Source: CBDBCK01 sp965203345 (GTDB lineage Bacteria > Chloroflexota > Dehalococcoidia > Lucifugimonadales > Lucifugimonadaceae). From it: a stretch of DNA of 64,000 nucleotides. The notes under the pieces were generated by a model, which saw nothing but the letters and a program-made list of their open reading frames with translations, made no database searches and had not been told where the DNA came from. Positions 1 through 8,541 of this stretch are shown one piece after another; the first letter of the stretch is position 1; every line of letters begins with the position of its first letter. The translations under genes and the position numbers were made by a program. The stretch spans positions 310,001 through 374,000 of the forward strand of contig CBDBCK010000028.1 in NCBI GenBank assembly GCA_965203345.1, in the 5' to 3' direction.

Positions 1-741
1 GAAATGCTAGAAACTTCAAGAGACAACCCCGAGCTGACGTGTCAGGTAGTTCCTGCACCGCATACGTTGTCAGTGGATAAGACGGTAATGAAGATGATAA
101 GCAACGATTTTCTAGGAGAGTTGGTTAATGCGCGGATATTGGTCGGTTCTGGAGGGTTCCCTGATCAGTCCTTACCGTTCCACTGGCGGCACAATCGCGA
201 ATTCTCCGGTAACAACATTATGACGATGGGTATATGGTACGAGGCTATTATGCGTTGGATAGGGCCAGCAAACTCCGTATTAGCCAACGCTCAAACAGTA
301 ATTAAGTTTCGGAAGGACTCTGATGGAACTCGCCAGAGCATATCCATCCCCGATCACGTGGATATATTGTGCAATATGGCTTGCGGCGGCGTTATGAATA
401 TGGCGGTAACTGCAGTTGCGGGATTTGCGCCTTCCGCGGATGTGTGGCTTCATGGTTCCAAAGGGACTATACGGGTTCAAGCTACAGATTTCACAGATCC
501 TGGCGCCCCTAACCTGAGTATAACCGCTGGAAGAGCGGGCGACATTGATATGAAGGTTGTTGAGCCGTTATCTGAAGACGTAGGATATTGGCGTGTTGAG
601 GAGGAGTTCATTAATGCCATTCGCGGTATTGAGGAAGTTACGCGTACTAGCTTCTCAGACGGCTTTCGCTACATGCAATGGACAGATGCCGTTACTGAAA
701 GCTGGCAGACCGGTAAAACTGTAAGCCTTTTGTTTCCTTGA
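1..741 (+). CDS. Gfo/Idh/MocA-family oxidoreductase, C-terminal part (cut by window edge)
   Basis: The frame is open from the first base and stops at 739-741, so the N-terminal Rossmann (NAD(P)-binding) domain lies upstream of the window. The visible 246 residues read as the C-terminal alpha/beta substrate domain of this family: a sheet-forming stretch around GGVMNMAVTAVAGF, a WLHGSKGTIRV turn, and the late helix EEEFINAIRG that typically precedes the last strand. Enzymes of this family oxidise or reduce sugars, inositols and related polyols, usually in catabolism. The substrate cannot be read from this part. The ATG at 4 is probably internal rather than a start. Confidence 0.8.
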   Translation, partial: EMLETSRDNPELTCQVVPAPHTLSVDKTVMKMISNDFLGELVNARILVGSGGFPDQSLPFHWRHNREFSGNNIMTMGIWYEAIMRWIGPANSVLANAQTVIKFRKDSDGTRQSISIPDHVDILCNMACGGVMNMAVTAVAGFAPSADVWLHGSKGTIRVQATDFTDPGAPNLSITAGRAGDIDMKVVEPLSEDVGYWRVEEEFINAIRGIEEVTRTSFSDGFRYMQWTDAVTESWQTGKTVSLLFP

Positions 742-942
742 TCAGTGGTCTGTAGTAAAGCAACCAGCCCTCCATATAATGAGACTTAGCTAGAACTCAC
801 CAAAGATGCATATAGATTCCGATAATTGAAACTGTAGGCGTCCGTTTTAGTTTTGTAGTTCTTTTATATGCGCCGTCCGACGATAAATCTAAGCTGACGT
901 CACTACCTTTGTTGTAAAATAGACTATAAAGTGTTTTAGGTG

Positions 943-952
943 AACAGCTGTT
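943..952. promoter_or_regulatory. Short palindrome upstream of the Rrf2 regulator gene
   Basis: AACAGCTGTT is a perfect 10-base palindrome 24 bases before the regulator start. Rrf2 proteins bind as dimers and often repress their own gene, so this could be an operator. A 10-base palindrome can also occur by chance. Confidence 0.2.
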
Positions 953-976
953 AAAGTTGATTTACAGGCGGATACA

Positions 977-1438
977 ATGCTTATACCTATGAAAGTAGAT
1001 TACGGAGTAAGGACACTCGTCCACCTTGCGCTCCAACCTGGCGGGTTTTATTCGCCTACGGCAGAAATAGCTCAGGCTCAACATATACCAGAGGCTTATT
1101 TGCTGAGAATAGTCGCACAACTTCACAGACTTGGATTTCTACACTCTCGCAGAGGCCCTGCGGGTGGGCATCAACTCGGGCGCCCAGCCGACAAGATATC
1201 GGTAGCAGATGTTGTATCTGCTTTAGATCATTCACTGGCACCGGTGGACTGCGTGGATGAGGCTTACGACTGTATGCTCTCGGGTAACTGTTCACAGCAA
1301 AATATGTGGGGAGATATTGAGAAAATGCTAATAAACCATCTTTCGCGTGTGAGCATATACGACTTGGCTGCTAAACAGAAAAAGCTCGGTGGAGTGGCGA
1401 CAGAGGTAACTTTTTCTACGAATGACCTTAAAAACTGA
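977..1438 (+). CDS. Rrf2-family transcriptional regulator with three cysteines
   Basis: The 153-residue protein has the Rrf2 winged-helix N-terminus: MKVDYGVRTLVHLA, a helix-turn-helix around residues 27-55, and a wing RRGPAGGHQL at about 58-67. Three cysteines at 92, 99 and 105 (spacing CX6CX5C) lie where IscR and NsrR hold an iron-sulfur cluster, so a redox- or sulfur-responsive cluster is likely. The start at 977 has AGGCGG five bases upstream; an ATG at 989 would also fit the family N-terminus. It is followed by MoeB-like and CysM genes, so it probably controls sulfur assimilation or cysteine synthesis. The target is inferred from context only. Confidence 0.85.
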   Translation: MLIPMKVDYGVRTLVHLALQPGGFYSPTAEIAQAQHIPEAYLLRIVAQLHRLGFLHSRRGPAGGHQLGRPADKISVADVVSALDHSLAPVDCVDEAYDCMLSGNCSQQNMWGDIEKMLINHLSRVSIYDLAAKQKKLGGVATEVTFSTNDLKN

Positions 1439-1480
1439 GAGAACCGATGCTAGATGTCGAGAGGATTTGGAGAAAATTCC

Positions 1481-2314
1481 ATGATTAACGGATCAACCAC
1501 CCGCTTGCTCACTCCGCAACAGGTGAAGCGGTACTCACGTCATATAATTATGCCGAACGTTGGGAGTAAGGGACAACGAAACTTACTCAATGCTCGTGTG
1601 CTGGTTGTTGGCGCAGGTGGTTTGGGGTCGCCGGTTGCTCTATATTTGGCTGTCGCTGGTGTAGGTACAATCGGACTGGTAGACTTTGATGATGTGGATG
1701 TAACTAACCTTCAGCGTCAAATACTCCACTCGGACAGCGATGTGGGACGTCCGAAGGTCGTCTCCGCTAAAGAAACTCTTATGGCACATAATCCAGACCT
1801 GAATATAGAAATTCATGAGACTGCGCTTAATTCCTCAAATGCTATGGATATAGTGCCAAATTACGACGTAATTGTAAACGGAGCAGATAACTTTGCCGCC
1901 CGATACTTGGTGAATGATGCTGCCTATCTTGCCGGTAAACCTTTGGCGGACGGATCGATATTGGTGTTTGACGGACAAGCTGCTACTTACCTACCGGGGA
2001 AAGGTTGCTATCGTTGTCTCTTCCCTGAACCCCCGCCGCCCGGAGAAGTGCCCAACTGTGCAGAAGCGGGCGTTATCGGTGCTCTACCTGGCCTCGTAGG
2101 TTCTATACAGGCACTTGAAGTTATAAAGCTTATCATAGGTGCCGGAAACCCTTTGTCAGGCAGACTCATCCTTATAGACGCCTTGAATATGGAGTTCAAG
2201 GAAGTGAAATTTAGGAGGGACGCGAATTGCAAACTGTGCGGCGCTAATCCTGAAGTAACGGAACTTATCGACTATGAAATATTCTGCGGCATTGCCCCTG
2301 TCGTAACGTCTTGA
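1481..2314 (+). CDS. moeB: MoeB/ThiF/HesA-type sulfur-carrier adenylyltransferase
   Basis: This family adenylates the C-terminal Gly-Gly of small ubiquitin-like sulfur carriers (MoaD, ThiS, CysO). Visible features are the E1-like start LTPQQVKRYSRHI, the nucleotide-binding GAGGLGSP loop (about residues 44-51), NLQRQILH, two zinc pairs (CYRC and CKLC), and the PNCAEAGVIG segment with the conserved cysteine. There is no C-terminal rhodanese domain, unlike MoeZ, so sulfur must come from another protein. Start 1481 is preferred over the ATG at 1454 because GGAGA lies about seven bases before it. The next gene encodes a CysM that in known systems uses a thiocarboxylated carrier, which suggests this enzyme serves cysteine synthesis as well as or instead of molybdopterin. 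Confidence 0.88.
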   Translation: MINGSTTRLLTPQQVKRYSRHIIMPNVGSKGQRNLLNARVLVVGAGGLGSPVALYLAVAGVGTIGLVDFDDVDVTNLQRQILHSDSDVGRPKVVSAKETLMAHNPDLNIEIHETALNSSNAMDIVPNYDVIVNGADNFAARYLVNDAAYLAGKPLADGSILVFDGQAATYLPGKGCYRCLFPEPPPPGEVPNCAEAGVIGALPGLVGSIQALEVIKLIIGAGNPLSGRLILIDALNMEFKEVKFRRDANCKLCGANPEVTELIDYEIFCGIAPVVTS

Positions 2315-2376
2315 GGACTTGGTACTTATATACCTTGGCGTGCTTGCCGTTTCGAGACGCTGAGTTCTGAAGGGTG

Positions 2377-3324
2377 ATGAGCACGACCGTTAGCCGTATT
2401 CCTTCTATAGGCAACACGCCACTGGTTGATCTCAGTTTTCTTGTTTCTTCTCCTGTCCGTATACTAGCCAAGCTGGAGTCGCACAATCCCACTGGTAGCG
2501 TCAAAGATAGAATAGCTTTCCAGCTTATACATGACGCTGAAGTGAGAGGAGTGTTGAAGCCTGGCGACTCCATAATAGAACCGACTTCAGGTAACACTGG
2601 CATAGCCTTGGCAATGCTTGGTAGCTTGAAGGGCTATAAGGTTAAAGCTGTAATGCCTGGCTCTGTCTCGTCTGAGCGTGTCCTGCTGATGAAAGCGTTC
2701 GGAGCAGAGATCATATTCTCAGCTAAAGACAAAGGCACAAACGAATCCATAAATGTCGCAAAAGAAATAGTTGCTCAAGACTCCTCGCTCTTCATGCCAT
2801 ATCAATATGGAAATTCTGCCAACCCCGATGCCCACTATAGGACGACTGGTCCAGAGATAATCCGTGATGTTCCGGACCTGAAGGTTTTTGTAGCAGGTCT
2901 TGGAACCGGCGGTACTTTGATGGGTACAGGACGGGTACTTAAAGAATATAATTCATCCATAAGGGTTATAGCCACGGCTCCGCATCCAGACGATGTTGTG
3001 CAAGGGCTACGTGCTATAGAAGACGGCTTTATTCCTCCTATTCTTGACCTAGACGCTTTGGATGGGAGGGTGCTGATTGAAGCGGAGGAGGCGTTTTATT
3101 GGACTAAACGACTTCTATCGGACGCGGGTGTGTTTATAGGGGTATCTTCAGGGGCGGTATTTGCCACCGCGTTGAGGGTCGCAGAACAGATGAAGCATAA
3201 CAATGAAAAAGGTTCTATCGTAGCTCTATTTGCGGACGGTGGATGGAAATATCTCTCGTCGGGCATCTATTCAAAGCAGTTCAACCAGATCAAACACGAC
3301 ATTGAGGGTAAAGTATGGTGGTAA
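2377..3324 (+). CDS. cysM: PLP-dependent cysteine synthase, CysM (O-phosphoserine) type
   Basis: A fold-type II PLP enzyme of 315 residues. The Schiff-base lysine is K43 in NPTGSVKDR; the EPTSGNTG loop spans about 68-75; a glycine-rich phosphate loop GLGTGGTLMGTGR follows. The C-terminus, with DGGWKYLSSGIY and a final EGKVWW, closely resembles my recollection of M. tuberculosis CysM. That enzyme uses O-phosphoserine and the thiocarboxylated carrier CysO. An arginine at about residue 212 (GLRAIEDG) matches the one reported to select phosphoserine. No cysE, cysO or mec lies nearby. Start: ATG 2377 rather than the GTG three bases upstream. A hairpin terminator follows at 3397. Confidence 0.9.
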   Translation: MSTTVSRIPSIGNTPLVDLSFLVSSPVRILAKLESHNPTGSVKDRIAFQLIHDAEVRGVLKPGDSIIEPTSGNTGIALAMLGSLKGYKVKAVMPGSVSSERVLLMKAFGAEIIFSAKDKGTNESINVAKEIVAQDSSLFMPYQYGNSANPDAHYRTTGPEIIRDVPDLKVFVAGLGTGGTLMGTGRVLKEYNSSIRVIATAPHPDDVVQGLRAIEDGFIPPILDLDALDGRVLIEAEEAFYWTKRLLSDAGVFIGVSSGAVFATALRVAEQMKHNNEKGSIVALFADGGWKYLSSGIYSKQFNQIKHDIEGKVWW

Positions 3325-3396
3325 CAATGTCTTTTGTAGTGGATATTTGTAAGGCTCTTAAAAAATATGGTACGGTGCGCGGTATTTTTAGCGCTA

Positions 3397-3428
3397 AACC
3401 TTGCACCCGCCCAAGGTTCTTTATTTCT
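3397..3428 (+). terminator. Probable intrinsic terminator after cysM
   Basis: AACCTTG (3397-3403) pairs perfectly with CAAGGTT (3412-3418) around an eight-base loop and is followed by a T-rich run (CTTTATTTCT). It would end the Rrf2-moeB-cysM transcript. Confidence 0.55.
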
Positions 3429-3496
3429 CTACATAAACCACTAACCCTGTATAACACAGGTATAGAGTACGGAGAGCAAACTCACTAACTTTTGAA

Positions 3497-4927
3497 ATGA
3501 ACAAACAAGATATAGTTTTCCAAGACGCCCATGCCATGGTGGCAATGCTACAAAAGGGCGATTTATCTGCCAAAGAGCTAATGGACGCGCACCTTAGGCA
3601 AATTGACGCTGTTAATCCAAAGGTAAACGCGGTATGCACGATGGTGGCCGATGCGGCTTTGAAAGGTGCTTCCGATGCTGACAGAAAGTACATGGCAGGT
3701 GAAAATATCGGAGCTTTACATGGATTGCCAGTGCTTATAAAAGATCTGACCCCTACGCGCGGTATCCGAACCACTTTCGGCTCCCCTATATACGAAGACC
3801 ATGTGCCGGACAAGGATGGACTCGTGGTATCTCGCCTCAAAGGAGCGGGAGCGATAGTCGTAGGCAAGACAAATTCCCCGGAATTTGGTGCAGGTTCTCA
3901 CACTTTTAACCAAGTATTTGGAGCTACGCTAAACCCTTACTCTTTAGATCGTACCTGTGGCGGATCCAGCGGAGGAGCTGCCGCTGCGCTCGCCTCCGGG
4001 ATGTCCCCTATCGCGGAGGGTTCTGACTTCGGCGGTTCATTGCGTAACCCTGGGGCCTGGTGCAACGTTGTAGGGTTTCGTACTACTATCGGCAGAGTGC
4101 CTCGTCTCCCTCAGACGCTAGGATGGTCTACTATGTCTGTGAATGGTCCGATGGCGCGTAGCGTAGGCGATGTAGCACTTATGCTCTCGGTCATAGCGGG
4201 GCCTCATCCAAAAGTGCCTTTGTCTCTCAAAGAACCAGGAAGTGTGTTTGCCAATCTGAATAAACGAGACCCTACAGGGCTACGTATAGCATGGAGTGCC
4301 AATTTAGGCGGAAGGCCTATAGAACCCGCAGTGACTCAAACTCTAAAGCATGCCCGATCTAGGATCGAAGACATGGGGTGTATTGTGGAAGAAACGGAGC
4401 CGGATCTGTCTGGAGCTGATGAAGTGTTCCAAACGATCAGAGCATACAGTTTCGCTTATACTCACCGAGAGCATTACGAAAACCATCGAGAAAAGCTAAA
4501 AGATACGATCATCTGGAACATAGAGAAAGGCCTTTCTCTTTCTAGTATGGATATCGCAGCCGCAGAAGAGAAGCGCACACAGATATGGGAAAGGATGGCT
4601 GAGTTCTGGGAACGTTTCGATTTCCTATGCATGCCGGTTACAAGTCTTCCTCCGTTCCCTTCAGAATGGGAATATCCTGCAGTCATCAACGGACAAACTA
4701 TGAAAACTTATGTGGACTGGATGTGGCCGTGCTACGTAATTACTGTTACCGGTTCCCCGTCTATATCCGTGCCGGCGGGATTCACTTCAGACAACCTTCC
4801 GGTAGGACTTCAAATAGTGGGACCCCCGATGAATGACCTAGGAGTTCTTCAGTTTGCGGCGCTCTTTGAAGAAGCGGATAAATTCTATAAAAGAAAACCT
4901 GACGTAATCAGAACGACCCTAGAATAG
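3497..4927 (+). CDS. Amidase signature family hydrolase
   Basis: A 476-residue amidase-signature enzyme with the Ser-cisSer-Lys triad visible: Lys82 (LPVLIKDL), Ser157/158 in CGGSSGGAAAA, and the nucleophile Ser181 in GSDFGGSLRNP. The family hydrolyses amide bonds (aliphatic or aromatic amides, or Gln-tRNA in GatA). This one lacks GatB/GatC neighbours and sits with catabolic genes, so a small-molecule amidase is more likely than GatA. The start region has only a weak ribosome-binding site. It is followed 15 bases later by the Hyi-like gene, probably co-transcribed. Confidence 0.88.
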   Translation: MNKQDIVFQDAHAMVAMLQKGDLSAKELMDAHLRQIDAVNPKVNAVCTMVADAALKGASDADRKYMAGENIGALHGLPVLIKDLTPTRGIRTTFGSPIYEDHVPDKDGLVVSRLKGAGAIVVGKTNSPEFGAGSHTFNQVFGATLNPYSLDRTCGGSSGGAAAALASGMSPIAEGSDFGGSLRNPGAWCNVVGFRTTIGRVPRLPQTLGWSTMSVNGPMARSVGDVALMLSVIAGPHPKVPLSLKEPGSVFANLNKRDPTGLRIAWSANLGGRPIEPAVTQTLKHARSRIEDMGCIVEETEPDLSGADEVFQTIRAYSFAYTHREHYENHREKLKDTIIWNIEKGLSLSSMDIAAAEEKRTQIWERMAEFWERFDFLCMPVTSLPPFPSEWEYPAVINGQTMKTYVDWMWPCYVITVTGSPSISVPAGFTSDNLPVGLQIVGPPMNDLGVLQFAALFEEADKFYKRKPDVIRTTLE

Positions 4928-4942
4928 TACAGGAGAACTGTC

Positions 4943-5719
4943 ATGCCTAGATTGAATGCCAATATATTCTTCATGTTTAAGGAGTACCCGCTCCTTGATC
5001 GTTATGATGCAGCTGCCAGGGCGGGCTTCAAGGCGGTAGAGCTTCAGTTTCCTTATACAGAAGAGGTAGATGCTCTTAAAGAAAGGCTTGAGCATAACGA
5101 ATTGCGCCAGATAATCATTAACGTCTTGGTACGGGATCCTGATACAGGCCTGGACAACGTGTCTATTCGTCCTGATCGCCGTGACCTTTATGAAGAGAGG
5201 TTGGCAGATGCTGTACGATACGCGTCTGCCTTAGGTTGCATCGGCGTCAACACAGGTATAGGTGAACGCCCTGATGGATTTGAGGACGACGATATATGGC
5301 AAACTATGGTTTTCAACCAAAGACTCGCCGCTGAACAGCTGGACAGAGTAGGCATAAAAGCACTTGTAGAAGCTATCAACACTAGGGATAAGCCGGGCTT
5401 CTACGTGCACGATACGAAGACAGCTTGTAAGCTTATAGAGGATGTTGGCCACCCTAATATAGGACTTCTGTACGATATATATCATATGCAAGTTATGGAA
5501 GGTAATTTGGCTGAGACCATGGAAGCGAATCTCGACCGTATATGGCATATGCAGCTCGGCGACAATCCAGGCAGACATGAGCCGGGAACGGGTGAGATAA
5601 ACTATGATTTCTTGTTGTCGTACATTGACTCTATCGGTTACAAAGGTTGGATAGGTTGCGAATATATCCCCGCTGGACGTACAGAGGACGGTCTAGGGTG
5701 GATCAAACGCTGGCAGTAG
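4943..5719 (+). CDS. hyi: Hydroxypyruvate isomerase-like TIM-barrel protein
   Basis: The 258-residue protein belongs to the xylose-isomerase-like TIM-barrel group. The N-terminal LNANIFFMFKEYPLLDRYDAAARAGF and the C-terminal LGDNPGRHEPGTGEINY are hallmarks of Hyi, which interconverts hydroxypyruvate and tartronate semialdehyde. Metal-ligand positions appear intact, for example the Glu in ALVEAINTRD, LLYDIYHMQ and GCEYIP. AGGAG lies just before the ATG. The neighbours amidase and FAA hydrolase suggest a catabolic operon for an unknown acid. A 16-base inverted repeat follows at 5736-5751. Confidence 0.85.
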   Translation: MPRLNANIFFMFKEYPLLDRYDAAARAGFKAVELQFPYTEEVDALKERLEHNELRQIIINVLVRDPDTGLDNVSIRPDRRDLYEERLADAVRYASALGCIGVNTGIGERPDGFEDDDIWQTMVFNQRLAAEQLDRVGIKALVEAINTRDKPGFYVHDTKTACKLIEDVGHPNIGLLYDIYHMQVMEGNLAETMEANLDRIWHMQLGDNPGRHEPGTGEINYDFLLSYIDSIGYKGWIGCEYIPAGRTEDGLGWIKRWQ

Positions 5720-5735
5720 CGCTGATGTTTGGTGT

Positions 5736-5751
5736 ACTTCATTTATGAAGT
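5736..5751. repeat. Inverted repeat between hyi and the FAA hydrolase gene
   Basis: ACTTCA-TTTA-TGAAGT is a perfect six-base stem with a four-base loop. No T-tract follows immediately, so it is more likely a weak processing or regulatory hairpin than a strong terminator. Confidence 0.3.
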
Positions 5752-5812
5752 CACTAACGTCTTTAAACTTATACTCGGTTTATCGCCGTGAGGTTCCAAT
5801 TTGGAGGGTTTT

Positions 5813-6595
5813 ATGACCGTTATGAAATTTGCAAGATTTACTGATGCCGACTCGCTTGAATCATACGGTATCGTTAGAGATACTTCAATTCACGAACTGT
5901 CAGGCAGCCCTATTGGGGTGGAATACTCGGAGACAGGGCGGACCTTTACGTTAGATGGTGTAAAGCTGCTGTCTCCGGTTCCAAGACCCTCAAAGATCAT
6001 CTGTCTTGCTCTGAATTACGGTTCACACTTACTCGGAACGGACAAACCTCCTCGACCGCAACCATTTTACAAATTACCTACCGCCGTTATCGGCCCTGGT
6101 CAACCAATACGTATACCTCGAGATGCTGGACTGGTTGTTTGTGAATCTGAGCTCGTAGCGGTAATAGGAACTCGCTGCAAAAACGTCGTTGAAGAAGAAG
6201 CTCTGTCCTATGTTTTCGGATTCACGTGTGGTAACGATGTGTCTGCGAGAGAGTGGCAATCGGGCCCCGATGCGGATAAACAGTGGTGGCGTGCAAAGTC
6301 GTGCGATACATTCGCCCCTACGGGTCCGTTCATAGTTTCTGGAATAGATCCGCAGAATTGTCGTATACGGGGTATAGTAGACGGCGTAGAAGGTCAGAAC
6401 TGTCATTCAAGTGAGATGATATTCTCGGTAGCCGAGGCTATATCGTTTATAAGCCGTTACGTAACGTTGGAACCCGGAGATCTGCTCTGGACTGGCACCT
6501 CCGGAACCACTCCCCCTATAACCCCAGGTGGCAGAGTAACCGTAGAGATAGACGCGATAGGATCTCTGTCAAACCCCGTTGAATGGGGGAACTAA
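5813..6595 (+). CDS. Fumarylacetoacetate hydrolase (FAH) family protein
   Basis: About 260 residues. The FAH fold is shown by PSKIICLALNYGSHL, a metal-binding ESELVAVIG segment (E-x-E type), GFTCGNDVSARE, KSCDTFAPTGP and the C-terminal GDLLWTGTSGTTPP. Members hydrolyse or isomerise carbon-carbon bonds in aromatic and sugar-acid breakdown (fumarylpyruvate, acylpyruvates, 2-keto-3-deoxy acids). Start: ATG 5813, because GGAGGG at 5803-5808 sits four bases before it and would be inside the gene if the upstream TTG at 5801 were used. It converges with the next gene, the two stop codons overlapping within four bases. Confidence 0.88.
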   Translation: MTVMKFARFTDADSLESYGIVRDTSIHELSGSPIGVEYSETGRTFTLDGVKLLSPVPRPSKIICLALNYGSHLLGTDKPPRPQPFYKLPTAVIGPGQPIRIPRDAGLVVCESELVAVIGTRCKNVVEEEALSYVFGFTCGNDVSAREWQSGPDADKQWWRAKSCDTFAPTGPFIVSGIDPQNCRIRGIVDGVEGQNCHSSEMIFSVAEAISFISRYVTLEPGDLLWTGTSGTTPPITPGGRVTVEIDAIGSLSNPVEWGN

Positions 6596-7518
6596 CCAGA
6601 CGCAGCTGATACAAAAATTGTGGCAAGTCCACCTTCTGTCATCCAGTAAAAAACCAGATAGACGCCTACCGCTATCAGAAGAACTGCAGATATCGGTGTT
6701 ACGTATGGGATTACTTTCCTTATTGGCTTTATGAGAGCTCCTTTGAATATAGATATCCCTATAGTGAGCAATGTTACTACTGCCGTCATGCCTAGGGCAT
6801 AAACTATGAACTGTAACAGAGCATTAGCAAATCCTCCTCCCGCCAATGAGGATACGATTAGAGCTAGAAAAATCGGCAAAGTGCAGCTGAGTGAGGCGAG
6901 AGCGTAGGAAAACCCAAACAAAAAGTAACCTCGCAGTGAATTGTCGTCAGGATTGCCTATACGATCGGCGTATTGTTGTGCTGCGCCAGTGTAAATCTTA
7001 CCGCCTGCTAGAACATAGGCTCCTAAAAGTGCCATCACTATCCCTAAAGAGAAACCTACCCAAGGGAACACGGTACGTCCAGTCTGAGTCAATCCTTCTA
7101 CGCCCAGAGCAAATATAACTCCAGCGCCTCCGAACAGAGCCATAAAACCTAGCCCCAAAGCAAAGCTGACCACAAGCCCCCGTGACATCTGCCGAGGGAT
7201 TGAGCTTTTAGAGCCCCTCAGTCCAGAGGCATCACTTACGTATAGGGTCAGATAAGTCGGGAGCATTACAAAGCCGCAAGGGTTGAATGCAGCGGCTATA
7301 CCGGCAAAAAATGCGAATAGCAATCCAAAATTTGCCCCGCCGAACAGAGTGTCCCGCAACCATGTTACGGCGTTGTTAAGACCTGAAGATACTCCGAGTG
7401 CTGATTGCAGAATCGGTGGAGCGCCTTCACCGGTTTGTACGCCAGCTAAGAAAGCTGCCCCTATCGCCACGACCGCTAGTACAAAAGCCGATATCTGCTT
7501 GATTCTAACTGTTGCCAA
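6592..7518 (-). CDS. ccdA: CcdA/DsbD-type transmembrane thiol-disulfide reductase
   Basis: A hydrophobic protein of 308 residues with about seven to eight membrane segments. The family passes electrons from cytoplasmic thioredoxin across the membrane to exported thioredoxin-like proteins, for cytochrome c maturation or disulfide reduction. The paired cysteines are visible as AAFNPCGFVMLPTY and SLSCTLPIFLA. An N-terminal membrane segment of about 25 residues precedes the core, making it longer than a minimal CcdA. No resA or ccm gene lies beside it. The cytochrome domain protein at 42222 is one possible client within this window. Confidence 0.88.
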   Translation of the reverse strand: MATVRIKQISAFVLAVVAIGAAFLAGVQTGEGAPPILQSALGVSSGLNNAVTWLRDTLFGGANFGLLFAFFAGIAAAFNPCGFVMLPTYLTLYVSDASGLRGSKSSIPRQMSRGLVVSFALGLGFMALFGGAGVIFALGVEGLTQTGRTVFPWVGFSLGIVMALLGAYVLAGGKIYTGAAQQYADRIGNPDDNSLRGYFLFGFSYALASLSCTLPIFLALIVSSLAGGGFANALLQFIVYALGMTAVVTLLTIGISIFKGALIKPIRKVIPYVTPISAVLLIAVGVYLVFYWMTEGGLATIFVSAASG

Positions 7519-7654
7519 GAGGCAACCTCTGCATTGCTGGGATCTGTAATACCTTGTAAGAAGGAAATTTATCTCTTGAAACCTTCATTACTTTGAAGTA
7601 TACCATTGAATATCTGAGTATCGGCGGTACACAAATACGAGAGGTAGTTCAAAA

Positions 7655-8455
7655 TTGATCACTACGCCCACGCTCCAACAAAATAAGCGTCCTAGCTATA
7701 CAGGGCAAAGAAAGCTGGCGTTCGAAAACAGCGTTGACCGAGTCGGTCAACAAGAACAAAAGGGTGTGTATTTAGTCATTGAAGATATCACCTTCAGAAG
7801 GCATGTAAAAAAAATGTTGGAAGAAGCTCTCCCGGAGGATTTCTCTTTGGTAGTGGGGCAGTATACGGAAACTCAGCTCTTGGATTCAGCGGTAGCGATT
7901 GTAAGCGCGGCTGAGCGTTTTGAGAGGAAGATGCCGGATTCTAGGGTCAAAGGACCCGCGGTGCAGCACAGTGCAAAGCCTTTACCGATAATAGTGTTAG
8001 ACAACAAAATCGGTCTGGGCTCGATCAAAAAGCATTATGTAAACGCGGCATATAGAGGCGCGTGTGATTATATAACTATACCTTCGATATCATCTATAAA
8101 AATAAAGCGTTTAATATCATCCATAAAAGCCGTGACATCCGGTGAATGTCCTATAACGGATTACTTTTTAAGTTACTTGAAAAAGGAACCGGGCGATGTT
8201 TGTGTCTCTGGTGAAGTTCTTGCGAACGTGATTGAACGAAGTGTCCTAAAGCCTCCCAAATTTCAGCTCACGAAGAATGAGCTCCGATTGCTTGAGCTCG
8301 CTTGTAAGGGGAAACAGAACTCTGAAATAGCTAGGCAGATGTGTAAGTCTGAACAGACAGTGAAAAACGATTTTACTAAGCTGTACAATAAGATGGGTGT
8401 AAAGAATCGTGCGCAGGCCACATATATGGCATTGCAGAAAGGTCTGATAAACTGA
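7655..8455 (+). CDS. LuxR/GerE-type DNA-binding response regulator with a degenerate receiver
   Basis: A 266-residue protein. Residues about 205-262 form a clear GerE helix-turn-helix (LTKNELRLLELACKGKQNSEIARQM...KSEQTVKNDFTKLYNKMGVKNRAQA). Residues about 37-150 look like a receiver domain: VYLVIEDITFRRHV, then IIVLDNKIG carrying the candidate phospho-Asp, then GACDYITIP. An insertion or linker lies between strands, and the usual late lysine is not obvious, so phosphorylation is uncertain. No histidine kinase is adjacent. Start TTG 7655 has GAGGTAG about seven bases upstream. Targets unknown. Confidence 0.8.
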   Translation: MITTPTLQQNKRPSYTGQRKLAFENSVDRVGQQEQKGVYLVIEDITFRRHVKKMLEEALPEDFSLVVGQYTETQLLDSAVAIVSAAERFERKMPDSRVKGPAVQHSAKPLPIIVLDNKIGLGSIKKHYVNAAYRGACDYITIPSISSIKIKRLISSIKAVTSGECPITDYFLSYLKKEPGDVCVSGEVLANVIERSVLKPPKFQLTKNELRLLELACKGKQNSEIARQMCKSEQTVKNDFTKLYNKMGVKNRAQATYMALQKGLIN

Positions 8456-8459
8456 AGCA

Positions 8460-8473
8460 AAAGGCGCGCCTTT
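8460..8473. repeat. GC-rich palindrome upstream of rpsB
   Basis: AAAGGCGCGCCTTT is a perfect 14-base palindrome just after the LuxR-type gene. It could fold as a short hairpin but lacks a T-tract. Confidence 0.25.
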
Positions 8474-8541
8474 ACGTTATCCTTAAATCCTTGCAACAAC
8501 AATAAATAGGATATATTCAACTTCATAATGAGGGAGTTTAT

